Assembly (NCBI GenBank): GCA_002011475.1
Contig: MTNP01000049.1
Coordinates: 48,884 to 112,883 of the forward strand
DNA: 64,000 bases
Direction: 5' to 3'
Source: Dehalococcoides sp. JdFR-54
GTDB taxonomy: Bacteria; Chloroflexota; Dehalococcoidia; JdFR-54
The stretch's first letter is position 1. Each line of letters begins with the position of its first letter. Of this stretch, positions 56,677-64,000 are shown one piece after another. Position numbers and translations under genes: made by a program. The notes beneath the pieces were generated by a model. The model did no database searches. It saw only the letters and a program-made list of their open reading frames with translations, and was not told where the DNA came from.

Positions 56677-57600
56677 TCAAAAGCCCAGGGAAAGGAGGCC
56701 TTCCTCCATGGTCAGTGCCTCCAAGGCCGCCTCAGCCAGTTGTCGAACCCCGGCCTCAGGGTGCTGACACAGTCCCCTCAATACCTGCTTAGCTTGGCTA
56801 CCACCTATCTCGCCCAGGGCCTGGATCGCCGAGCGGCGGACATCGTCCTCGGGGTCATCCAGTAGCTGCACCAGGTGCGGCACCGCCTTAGGCTCCCCCA
56901 ATTCGGCACAGGCCCTCACCGCCCGTTGTCGCAGCCCGACGTCTGAATTGCCCAGTTCCTCGGTCAGTATGTCCAGCCAGGCGGGGTCAGCATTCAATCC
57001 CATGGCAGTGATGGCGCTGGAGCGCAGTCTGGGGCTGGAGCTGTGGTAGGCCTCCTGGATCGCCTCCGTCACCTGGGGCAGGCTCAAGGGGGCCACCGCC
57101 TCCAGGGCTTGAGCCCGAATGGGCTCGGGTTGGCTCAGGTCATGGAAGGCCTCGAGCAAGGCCGAGGCCAGCCGCTCCCCATATCGGCCATGAATTTTGC
57201 GCAGCTCCGCCAGCATGGCAAACCGGCCCAGGGCCCTGCCGGCCCTTACCCGCACCGATGGCATCCTGTCCCCCTGAAACAGGGCTATCAACTTGCCGAT
57301 GAGGCGGCAGTCCTGGCATTCCTCCAGGCCATCGATGGCCCTGGCCCTGACCCCGGCATCGGGGTCGTCCAGGCAGGCTTGGAACACGGAATCGAAATTC
57401 AATTCCACGTCCTGGGCGGCCAGCTGGACGAGCCTGGCCACCACCCTGCGCCGTTGGGATTCCCCGATGTCGGGCCACATCCGGCAGAAGAGCTTGGTCT
57501 CCTCGGGGGACAGGCTGGAGAGACGGGAAAGCCGCACCTTAGTTAGCGCCTGCTCACCATCCCTTATCTGCGCCAGCAGCTTCTCAAGCCACCAGGGCAT
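56677..57600 (-). CDS. HEAT-repeat protein
   Basis: 307 residues from ATG 57600. About six to seven HEAT units, e.g. CLDDPDAGVRARAIDGLEE, LFQGDRMPSVRVRAGRALGRF and LLDDPEDDVRRSAIQALGEIGG. Probably a protein-interaction scaffold. It follows the PAC2 gene by 2 bases, so the two are co-transcribed. Confidence 0.82.
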   Translation of the reverse strand: MPWWLEKLLAQIRDGEQALTKVRLSRLSSLSPEETKLFCRMWPDIGESQRRRVVARLVQLAAQDVELNFDSVFQACLDDPDAGVRARAIDGLEECQDCRLIGKLIALFQGDRMPSVRVRAGRALGRFAMLAELRKIHGRYGERLASALLEAFHDLSQPEPIRAQALEAVAPLSLPQVTEAIQEAYHSSSPRLRSSAITAMGLNADPAWLDILTEELGNSDVGLRQRAVRACAELGEPKAVPHLVQLLDDPEDDVRRSAIQALGEIGGSQAKQVLRGLCQHPEAGVRQLAEAALEALTMEEGLLSLGF

Positions 57601-57602
57601 AT

Positions 57603-58382
57603 TTAGTCCTCTTCCCCGCGCTCCCAATAAGGCATGGTAAAGTGATCGATGAAATGGCTCATGGCCTCGGCAGCCACCCGCTTCATCTCCCTCTCGGCCT
57701 CCACCGCCGCCTGCCTCAGCTCGGTTAGGTCGATATCGATGCCCAGCATCTGGGTGAGCACCTCCAATACCGATAACGAGGCCTTTGGGTTGTCGATGCG
57801 GGTGGCATAGCTGGGGACCTCCCCCAGCAAACAGATGCCTTCCAGGCCCCTCTCCTTGGCCACCCCTAGGAGCAACCCGTTAAGGCCTGCTATTTGGAGG
57901 TCGCCCCGGAGCATCACCGGGTATTTTTTGAGTTCGGAGAGCAGGGATTCTTGGGTGGCCACCGCCCATACCTTGGGCTTTTCGCTATGGTGCACCGGGG
58001 CGATGGCCGCAGCGCAGGTATAGACCCGCCCCACTTTGAAGGCCTGGGCCACATCCAGCACGCTGCCGGCCAGCTCATACCCCTTGCTCAAGGGCTGGGC
58101 ATCCCCGATGAAGAAAATGAGGTCGCCCCGGCCCTGGCCCCCCTTCCAATAATAGAACTTGCTCTCCGGGAACTGGGGGGACTCCACCACATTATTGGCC
58201 ACCCACACCCCCGTGGGCTCGAAATAGGGGAAGGGCTCGATCTCCCCCATCTCCTTGGGGGCCAGCTTCTGTTGCAAATAGCGGCTTACGATGAGGGAAA
58301 CATTGCCTATCCCCGGCCAGGCTGCCAGCATCACTGGGGCCTGGAGCCGCGGCCGCCTATAAAGCCTTATGTCGCCTCCCAT
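57603..58382 (-). CDS. PAC2-family protein
   Basis: 259 residues. VMLAAWPGIGNVSLIVSRYLQQKL, then GRGDLIFFIGDAQPLSKGYEL, LNGLLLGVAKERGLEGICLLGEVPSYATRIDNPKASLSVLEVL match the PAC2 family (relatives of the eukaryotic proteasome-assembly chaperone 2). Bacterial role unknown. It lies 8 bases downstream of TldE. Confidence 0.85.
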   Translation of the reverse strand: MGGDIRLYRRPRLQAPVMLAAWPGIGNVSLIVSRYLQQKLAPKEMGEIEPFPYFEPTGVWVANNVVESPQFPESKFYYWKGGQGRGDLIFFIGDAQPLSKGYELAGSVLDVAQAFKVGRVYTCAAAIAPVHHSEKPKVWAVATQESLLSELKKYPVMLRGDLQIAGLNGLLLGVAKERGLEGICLLGEVPSYATRIDNPKASLSVLEVLTQMLGIDIDLTELRQAAVEAEREMKRVAAEAMSHFIDHFTMPYWERGEED

Positions 58383-58390
58383 GATTCCTC

Positions 58391-59695
58391 CTAGCCCTTA
58401 GTGGCCACCGCCAAGCGAGCACAATAGATGTGGGGGGCGAGCAAGGCTCCCCCCACCCAACTGGCCCTATCCCCAACGGCGATGATCTCCCGGAGCGCCT
58501 TATAGATATTGCCCGAGACCATAGTGTCCTTAACCCTGCCCACGATCTCGCCCCTTTCCACCTTGTAGCCGAGGAGGACGTTGCCGCTGAACTCCCCTCC
58601 CAGCACATTCCCCTGGCCCGCCCCCATAAGCTGCTCCACCACCAGCCCCTCCTTCATATCTCGAACCATGTCATGAAAGCCGGCCTCCCCCTCCTCCAGG
58701 ACCAAGGCACTCGCCGAAGGCGAGGGCATGCCGCCTCCGCTGCGGAGGCCGCTGCCGGTGCTGCTAGCCCCCGCCTGGGCAGCGGTTTGAAGGTCATAAA
58801 GGAAACCAGCGGGCATACCCCTTTCCACCAGGACTATAGGGCGGCTGGGAGTCCCCTCATCGTCGCAGGGGCGACTGTGGGGGCGGAAGGGGATGGTGGC
58901 ATCATCCCTCAAGGACAGCCTTTCATCAAAAACGACCTCCCCCAGCCGGTTGGCCAGGGGGGATGCCCCCTGGAGCACTACCTTGCCATTGATGGCCAGG
59001 GTCAGGGGCATAATCAGGGCGCTGGCCACCCCCCTGGGGGTGAAAATGACCGGCATCTGCCCTGAGGAGACCCGGGCCTGTCGGCGGGATAGCTCCAATT
59101 GCTCCCGTATGGTCTGGGCCATCCCCGCCACCTCCTGAATAGGGTGACAGGAACTCTGGACATCCGAGACGAAGAGCATATCGGTATCCCTGACCAGGGT
59201 GCCCGTCAATTCCACGGAGAAGACACTCCTCTTGTAGACGGCATGCCCACCCTGGGAGTTGAGCAGTCGGCGCGTCGCCACCGCCCTGATTATATGACAC
59301 TGGCAGACCAGCTCCGGGGCATGCCCTCGCACCTGGGCGATGAGAGACTCCCCCAGCCCCGTCATAGCTTCCAGGCTAACCTTCTCCACCTCGGCATCCC
59401 AGACCTCAATGGGGGGGTAAGCATCCGGGTCGGGGAAGCGGAAGCGGGCTGGGGTGCCAAACCGGGAGGTCTCCACCGCCATATCCACCAGCTTCTGGGG
59501 ATCGACCTCCCCCGAAGCGGTGGCGAAACCGAGTCGGCCTTCCCTGATGAGCCGCAGGGCCACCGTGGTGCCTTGGCTGGTCTGGAGCTGCTTCAGGCGG
59601 TTGGCCTCAAAGACCACAGGCGTCTCCTCATAGCTGACCTCATAGACCTCGGCCTCTGAGGCCACCCTTTTGGCCCGCTTCAGAATCTCCTCCAC
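58391..59695 (-). CDS. pmbA: TldE/PmbA-type metalloprotease partner
   Basis: 434 residues; GTG 59695 chosen since the TldD stop lies just upstream and no ATG precedes the conserved start VEEILKRAKR. Follows PmbA order (VVFEANRLKQLQTSQGT, ELTGTLVRDTDMLF, GVASALIMPLTLAINGK, LRDDATIPFRPHSRPCDDEGTPSRP, GAGQGNVLGGEFSGNVLLGYKVERGEIVGRVKDTMVSGNIY). Lacks the HExxxH of TldD, as expected for the inactive subunit. Forms the TldD-TldE heterodimer that trims unfolded or modified peptides. Confidence 0.9.
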   Translation of the reverse strand: MEEILKRAKRVASEAEVYEVSYEETPVVFEANRLKQLQTSQGTTVALRLIREGRLGFATASGEVDPQKLVDMAVETSRFGTPARFRFPDPDAYPPIEVWDAEVEKVSLEAMTGLGESLIAQVRGHAPELVCQCHIIRAVATRRLLNSQGGHAVYKRSVFSVELTGTLVRDTDMLFVSDVQSSCHPIQEVAGMAQTIREQLELSRRQARVSSGQMPVIFTPRGVASALIMPLTLAINGKVVLQGASPLANRLGEVVFDERLSLRDDATIPFRPHSRPCDDEGTPSRPIVLVERGMPAGFLYDLQTAAQAGASSTGSGLRSGGGMPSPSASALVLEEGEAGFHDMVRDMKEGLVVEQLMGAGQGNVLGGEFSGNVLLGYKVERGEIVGRVKDTMVSGNIYKALREIIAVGDRASWVGGALLAPHIYCARLAVATKG

Positions 59696-59697
59696 GG

Positions 59698-61068
59698 CTA
59701 GCCACCCCCCACCACGCAGCGCCGTATCCTGATGTGGGGGCTGCCGCTGGAGACGGGGAGGGGTACCTGATCCCCCTTGCCACAACCTCCCCCCTGGTTC
59801 ATTTCCAGGTCATTGCCGATGGCATCTATATTGGCCAGGGTAGTGAACACATTCCCGGTGAGCACCACGGGCTTCAAAAGCTCCGCTATCTGGCCATGGC
59901 GGATCATATAGGCCTCGCCGGCGGAGAAGGTAAACATCTCCATGCTGGTGGTGCCCCCGTACCAGTTCTTGGCATATACCCCCTCCTTGATATCGGCGAT
60001 GAGCTCCGAGAAGGGGAGCTGGCCCGGCTCGATGAAGGTATTGCTCATGCGCACCAGGGGGGGATGACGGTAGTCCAGGGCCCGGGCGTGGCCTGTGGGG
60101 GCCTCACCCAACTTGGCCGCCGTCTCCCGGGAGTGGAGCCTGCCCACCAGCACCCCCTCCCGGATCAGGTAGCTTTTCCGGGCGGGCGTCCCCTCGTCAT
60201 CGTATTCGTAGCTTCCCCGGAGGCCGGGGAGGGTGGGGTCATCGACGATGTTGAGGTGCTGGCCCCCGAAGCGGCGCCCCAGCACCATAAGCTCTTTGAG
60301 CCGCTGGTTCTCATAGACGAAGTCCGACTCCGAGAGATGCCCGAAGGCCTCATGGGCGAATATCCCGGCTAGCACCGGGTCCAGCACCACAGTATACTCG
60401 CCCCCCTTCAGCTGAGGGGCATTCAGCAGGGCCACCGCCCTCCGGGCCAACTCCTCCACCTGCCCGTGCAATCCTGAAATAGCCTCGTAGTCCCCCAGAG
60501 AGCCCAGGCTGAGGGTGGCCTGCTGCACCTGGCCATCCTTGCGGGCCACGGCCGTGATACGGAGGGTGACATCGGTGCGGGATTGCTCGATGTAGCTGCC
60601 CTCGGAATTGGCCAGGATGACCTTCCTGCGGGCCTGGCTATAGCTGATGCCGCTGGTCTGAATGTTTGGGGTGCCCCAGATAACCTCATTATACTCGTCG
60701 AGGAGCCTCTTCTTCTCGGCCAGGGCCACCGCATCAGGGTCCCTTTTCAGCCAGGGGGCCGTCTCGGCCACCACCGGCTCCACGGGCACGAACCGGGTGC
60801 TCTCCTTGCCCACCAGCCGGGCCTGGGCTGTGGCCAGCTCCATTTTGGAGGGTAGCTCGTCCAGCCCATCGAAGCAGATAAAGCCCCAGCCCCCCCGCAC
60901 CAGGGCCCTGACATTGCCCCCGAAGCTGAGGGCATGGCTGATGTCTTCCAGCTCCTGGCCCCGGTAGACGATACGAGTGGACTGGCTCTCCTCCAGGCGT
61001 ATTTCCGCGTAGTCGGCCTGGGCCTTGGTCAGGGCGTGGCTGAGACGGTGGCGCAGCGATTCATCCAT
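59698..61068 (-). CDS. tldD: TldD-type metalloprotease
   Basis: 456 residues. IFAHEAFGHLSESDFVYENQ is the HExxxH zinc motif of TldD; earlier GNVRALVRGGWGFICFDGL and later TPARKSYLIREGVLVGRLHSRETA, ARALDYRHPPLVRMSNTFIEPG, FTFSAGEAYMIRHGQIAELLKPVVLTGNVFTTLANIDAIGND. The downstream gene is the TldE partner, 2 bases away. Confidence 0.93.
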   Translation of the reverse strand: MDESLRHRLSHALTKAQADYAEIRLEESQSTRIVYRGQELEDISHALSFGGNVRALVRGGWGFICFDGLDELPSKMELATAQARLVGKESTRFVPVEPVVAETAPWLKRDPDAVALAEKKRLLDEYNEVIWGTPNIQTSGISYSQARRKVILANSEGSYIEQSRTDVTLRITAVARKDGQVQQATLSLGSLGDYEAISGLHGQVEELARRAVALLNAPQLKGGEYTVVLDPVLAGIFAHEAFGHLSESDFVYENQRLKELMVLGRRFGGQHLNIVDDPTLPGLRGSYEYDDEGTPARKSYLIREGVLVGRLHSRETAAKLGEAPTGHARALDYRHPPLVRMSNTFIEPGQLPFSELIADIKEGVYAKNWYGGTTSMEMFTFSAGEAYMIRHGQIAELLKPVVLTGNVFTTLANIDAIGNDLEMNQGGGCGKGDQVPLPVSSGSPHIRIRRCVVGGG

Positions 61069-61223
61069 AGCTCAACAGGGTCTCCCCCACCTGGAGTTTA
61101 GCGAACGGGGTGTGCCCTGTCAATTCCAGGCCAATGGCTATCTTGTAATGGGAACCCTATCGGTTTGTCCCAGGTTGTGCTATCATCACTATGATGCCCA
61201 ATAAGCCGAAGCAGGAGGTCGCC

Positions 61224-61847
61224 TTGACCCGAATTATTCTCATCCGGCACGGTCAGACCCAGTGGAACGAGAGAGAGCGGTTCCGCGGCCGTGCCGACCT
61301 AGACCTGACCGACCTGGGGGTGAGGCAATCCCATATCACCGCCGAGGCCGTGGCCAAATGGCCGGTATCGGCCCTGTATTCCAGCCCCCTGCCTCGGGCC
61401 ATGCACACCGCCCAGATCCTGGCCCACAGGCTCCAGGTACCGGTTCAGCCCTTGCCCGGCATCATCGATGTCGACTATGGCCAATGGCAGGGCTTAAGCG
61501 TGGCCGAGGTCGCTGCCCGGTATAGCGAGCTCTTCGAGGTGTGGCGAACCAAGCCCCATCTGGTGACCTTCCCCGGCGGCGAGGGCGTAGAGGCGGTACG
61601 CCTCCGAGCCAAGGCCGCTATGGAGGAGGTGGCCCAGCAACACCTGAACCAAACCATAGCCCTGGTCTCCCACGTGGTGGTATGCCGGCTGCTGGTCCTG
61701 AGCGTCCTGGGACTGGACAGCTCTTATTTCTGGAGGGTGGAGCAGAACCTGTGCGCCATTAACATATTCGAAGTCAGGGATGGCTATTTCGTGGCCGCCC
61801 TCCTCAACGACACCTGTCACCTGAAAAGGGCAGGGCTTGAGGGGTAG
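61224..61847 (+). CDS. Histidine phosphatase family protein (CobC/GpmB-like)
   Basis: 207 residues from TTG 61224, which has AGGAGG six bases upstream; an ATG at 61191 lies in frame close to a promoter-like TGCTATCAT and is possible. IILIRHGQTQWNERERFRGRADLDLTDLG is the RHG phosphohistidine motif; LYSSPLPRAMHTAQIL, ALVSHVVVCRLL supply the second Arg and His. Substrate unknown. Confidence 0.88.
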   Translation: MTRIILIRHGQTQWNERERFRGRADLDLTDLGVRQSHITAEAVAKWPVSALYSSPLPRAMHTAQILAHRLQVPVQPLPGIIDVDYGQWQGLSVAEVAARYSELFEVWRTKPHLVTFPGGEGVEAVRLRAKAAMEEVAQQHLNQTIALVSHVVVCRLLVLSVLGLDSSYFWRVEQNLCAINIFEVRDGYFVAALLNDTCHLKRAGLEG

Positions 61848-61849
61848 CT

Positions 61850-62512
61850 GTGACCATCGCTGAACTCCTGGGGCGATTGAACAAGGAGTATCATATCGGA
61901 GAGTGGCGGCAGCGCTACGACCCGGTCACCGAGCTGGTGCTCACGGTGCTGTCCCAGAATACCTCCGATGTGAATACCCGCCGCTCCTTTCAGCGACTCC
62001 GAGACGCCTTCGGAAGCTGGGAGGAGGTGGCCGGGGCAGGGGTGGAGGAGATCGCCTCGGCCATCAACCCCGGCGGCCTGGCCCGGGTCAAGGCCCTGCG
62101 CATCAAAGCCATCCTGGAGCAAATCCTGAGGGAACGGGGTTCCCTGGACCTGGGCTTTCTGCGCCGAAGGCCCCTGGCCCAGGCCAAGGCCTGGCTGAGG
62201 AGGCTGCCTGGGGTGGGGCCAAAGACCGCCGGCTGCGTGCTCCTCTTCGGCATGGGACGCCCCGCCCTGCCCGTGGATACCCATGTCTACCGGGTATCCA
62301 AGCGGCTGGGCCTCATCGATTCCAGGGTAGCCCCCGCAGCCGCCCACGATATACTGGAGGAAATGATACCGCCGCAGAGGGTCTATCAGTTTCACCTCAC
62401 CATGATCGAGCATGGCCGCCGCATCTGTCGGGCGCGGCATCCCCTGTGCTGGCGCTGTGTGCTCAGGGATGGCTGCCCCTCGCGGCGGGACTACGACCTC
62501 AAGGAGATGTGA
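61850..62512 (+). CDS. nth: Endonuclease III-type DNA glycosylase
   Basis: 220 residues, GTG start 2 bases after the previous stop. LVLTVLSQNTSDVNTRRSF, the helix-hairpin-helix LRRLPGVGPKTAGCVLLF with the catalytic Lys, VDTHVYRVSKRLGL with the catalytic Asp, and the iron-sulfur loop CRARHPLCWRCVLRDGC. Base-excision repair of oxidised pyrimidines; coupled to argC by a 1-base gap. Confidence 0.93.
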   Translation: MTIAELLGRLNKEYHIGEWRQRYDPVTELVLTVLSQNTSDVNTRRSFQRLRDAFGSWEEVAGAGVEEIASAINPGGLARVKALRIKAILEQILRERGSLDLGFLRRRPLAQAKAWLRRLPGVGPKTAGCVLLFGMGRPALPVDTHVYRVSKRLGLIDSRVAPAAAHDILEEMIPPQRVYQFHLTMIEHGRRICRARHPLCWRCVLRDGCPSRRDYDLKEM

Positions 62513-62513
62513 A

Positions 62514-63554
62514 ATGGCCAGGACAAAGGTAGGGATCATAAATGTCACCGGCTATGCGGGGCTGGAGCTGGCCCGTCTGCTGCATCCTCACCCTGAGGTG
62601 GAGCTGGCCTGGGTCACTGGCCGCAGCGCCGCCGGCCAGAAACTGGGGGAGGCCCTCCCCCACTTGGCCGACATCGAGCTCACCATACAGGCCGAACCCG
62701 GCCCGGCGGAACTGGCCTTCTCCGCCCTGCCCCATAAGTCCAGCGCCGAGGCCATCCTGCCCCTGCTGGAGGAGGGCATCCGGGTGGTGGACCTCAGCGC
62801 CGACTTTCGCCTCAAGGACCCCTCAGCCTATGAGACCTGGTACGACTTCGCCCATCCCGCGCCTGCCCTGCTGGAAAAGGCGGTCTACGGCCTCCCCGAG
62901 CTGCACCGCCCCCAAATAGGCTCGGCCCGGTTGGTGGCCAATCCCGGCTGCTACCCCGCTGGCGCCATCCTGGCCCTGGCCCCGGCGGTCAGGGAGGGGA
63001 TCATCGCCCCCGACATCATCGTGGACAGCAAGTCGGGGGTATCCGGCGCCGGCAGAACCCTGAGCCTGGCCACCCATTTCTCCGAGGTGAATGAGAATAC
63101 CCTGGCCTATGCCCTGGAGGGACATAGGCACCTGCCCGAGATGGTCCAAGAGCTGGCCGGCCTCCGAACTGGCCCCCCTCCCCAGATAACCTTTCTCCCC
63201 CACCTGGTGCCCATGACCCGCGGCATCCTCAGCTCCTGCTATGCCCCCTTGGTGGCGGGCAAGCTGGCTGGGGGCGAAAAGGGCCAGCAGGAGCTAAAGC
63301 AACTCTATAGAGACTTCTTCAAGGGTGAGCCTTTCGTCCGGGTGGTGGAGCAGCCGCCTCAGACCAAGCAGACCTGGGGCAATAACCTGTGCCTCATCTA
63401 CCCCACCATCGACCTGAGAACCGATAGGCTGGTGGTGATCGGCTGCCTGGATAATCTGGTGAAGGGGGCAGCGGGGCAGGCCATCCAGAACATGAACCTG
63501 ATGCTGGGCTTGCCGGAGACCACGGGGCTGGAGGCCATAGCCGTATACCCATAA
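62514..63554 (+). CDS. argC: N-acetyl-gamma-glutamyl-phosphate reductase
   Basis: 346 residues. VGIINVTGYAGLELARLL is the NAD(P)-binding loop, ALPHKSSAEAILPLL and VVDLSADFRLKD follow, then ANPGCYPAGAILAL with the catalytic Cys, SKSGVSGAGR and the late HLVPMTRGILSSCYAPL. Third enzyme of arginine synthesis; no other arg gene lies in the window. Confidence 0.96.
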   Translation: MARTKVGIINVTGYAGLELARLLHPHPEVELAWVTGRSAAGQKLGEALPHLADIELTIQAEPGPAELAFSALPHKSSAEAILPLLEEGIRVVDLSADFRLKDPSAYETWYDFAHPAPALLEKAVYGLPELHRPQIGSARLVANPGCYPAGAILALAPAVREGIIAPDIIVDSKSGVSGAGRTLSLATHFSEVNENTLAYALEGHRHLPEMVQELAGLRTGPPPQITFLPHLVPMTRGILSSCYAPLVAGKLAGGEKGQQELKQLYRDFFKGEPFVRVVEQPPQTKQTWGNNLCLIYPTIDLRTDRLVVIGCLDNLVKGAAGQAIQNMNLMLGLPETTGLEAIAVYP

Positions 63555-63580
63555 CAATTTGTGGAGTGGGAAATGGGCGA

Positions 63581-63609
63581 TTGCCCGGGGTGGCCATATT
63601 TGCTATACT
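63581..63609 (+). promoter_or_regulatory. Promoter of tRNA-Glu
   Basis: TTGCCC (63581-63586), 17-base spacer, TATACT (63604-63609), 10 bases before the tRNA 5' end. Confidence 0.65.
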
Positions 63610-63619
63610 TGATGGGCCT

Positions 63620-63692
63620 GCCCCCATCGTCTAGTGGCCCAGGACGTCGGCCTTTCAAGCCGGAAACAGGGATTCGAATTCCCTTGGGGGCA
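63620..63692 (+). tRNA. tRNA-Glu (anticodon TTC)
   Basis: Plus-strand clover-leaf starting GCCCCCA and ending TGGGGGC-A; loop CTTTCAA with TTC. CCA is not encoded, unlike the tRNAs at 49-51 kb. Confidence 0.93.
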
Positions 63693-63792
63693 TTCGAGTG
63701 GCGGGAGACATGCCCAGATTCCAAGCTAGGACCAGGGCCAAGAAAGGAAAGGGGCTCAGCTAGCACTGGAGGGCGGCTGGGGAGCAAAGGCG

Positions 63793-64000
63793 ATGAGGAA
63801 TCATTTCAGCTTACTCGTTTTAATCCTTCTTATCCTCTTAAGTTGGGCTAACTCATCGCCCACTTCTAGCGGGATAACAATAGCCAGTCCATCAGCCGAA
63901 GAAGCAGCGGTGACCTTCAAGGTTCGTGTCCCCGCCAATACCCCTCCAGACGAGAAAATATACCTTATCCGCCTGAAATTCATCCGCTTGGCGGCGGGGG
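63793..64000 (+). CDS. Secreted protein, N-terminal part (3' end outside window)
   Basis: ATG 63793 with GGAG and AAAGG upstream; open to the window end (69 codons). A signal peptide is clear: basic start MRNH then LLVLILLILLSW and a Ser/Ala-rich cleavage area. The mature part VTFKVRVPANTPPDEKIYLIRL resembles the first strands of a carbohydrate-binding or Ig-like beta sandwich (VTFxVxVPANTPPxxxIYL as in starch-binding-type modules). Function open. Confidence 0.6.
   Translation, partial: MRNHFSLLVLILLILLSWANSSPTSSGITIASPSAEEAAVTFKVRVPANTPPDEKIYLIRLKFIRLAAG

Overview
The window reads as a bacterial chromosome segment carrying a degraded prophage. Codon use, GC-rich host genes, the style of the PAC2, TldD/TldE and DRTGG genes and the type of recombinases would fit an anaerobic Chloroflexota (Dehalococcoidia-like) organism. 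That assignment is an inference from gene content, not from a marker gene.

Layout. (1) 1-7.4 kb is an accessory island on the minus strand: a DUF1156-type DNA methylase (cut by the window edge), a PglZ-domain protein and a DUF499-type P-loop ATPase, forming a BREX/Pgl-like defence cassette. It is followed by a GIY-YIG-like protein, a RelE/RHH toxin-antitoxin pair and a plus-strand tyrosine recombinase. (2) 7.4-8.5 kb is the remnant of an IS21-family element: one multi-repeat end, intact istB, and only the 3' tail of istA. (3) 8.5-49.3 kb is a prophage, read mostly on the minus strand. From right to left it has a nonsense-mutated serine recombinase beside tRNA-Asn; a divergent repressor/Cro-type switch with an ImmA-like gene; a replication-recombination block (AEP-type primase, SF1 helicase, RusA, RecB-like nuclease); a DNA methyltransferase with about ten copies of an NPGDVV motif; a holin candidate; a DarT-like toxin with an ADP-ribosylglycohydrolase; the packaging genes TerS, TerL, portal and MuF; a 1589-residue multi-enzyme protein; a triple LigD-phosphoesterase-like protein; and then protease, scaffold and capsid. 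No tail tape-measure or endolysin gene is visible, so the structural module seems to have been cut off at the IS21 remnant. (4) Two insertions interrupt the late genes. One is a plus-strand amidoligase/class-II glutamine amidotransferase module (15.0-17.4 kb). The other is an AT-rich, integron-like gene cassette (17.7-19.8 kb) encoding a ferredoxin/FeFe-hydrogenase-like Ser/Thr kinase. (5) 49.3-64 kb is GC-rich core chromosome: five tRNA genes before 51 kb and tRNA-Glu at 63.6 kb, a C45 acyltransferase-like hydrolase, DRTGG protein, SirB1/TPR protein, PcrA helicase, two MaoC proteins, GNAT, HEAT-repeat protein, PAC2 protein, TldE/TldD, a histidine phosphatase, endonuclease III, ArgC, and the start of a secreted protein.

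How it fits together. The prophage genes are tightly packed, with many 4-base ATGA/GTGA overlaps, and intrinsic-terminator hairpins with a shared TTTATTT-type U-tract stand just before operon-leading genes. Several lesions point to decay: an in-frame TAA in the integrase, single-base frameshifts in MuF and in the methyltransferase, and the IS-truncated left end. The most unusual items are the repeat-expanded methyltransferase, the kinase cassette with its attC-like hairpin, the MBL-Dam-Dam-nucleotidyltransferase-ligase fusion next to three LigD phosphoesterase-like domains, and the DarT/ADP-ribosylglycohydrolase pair.
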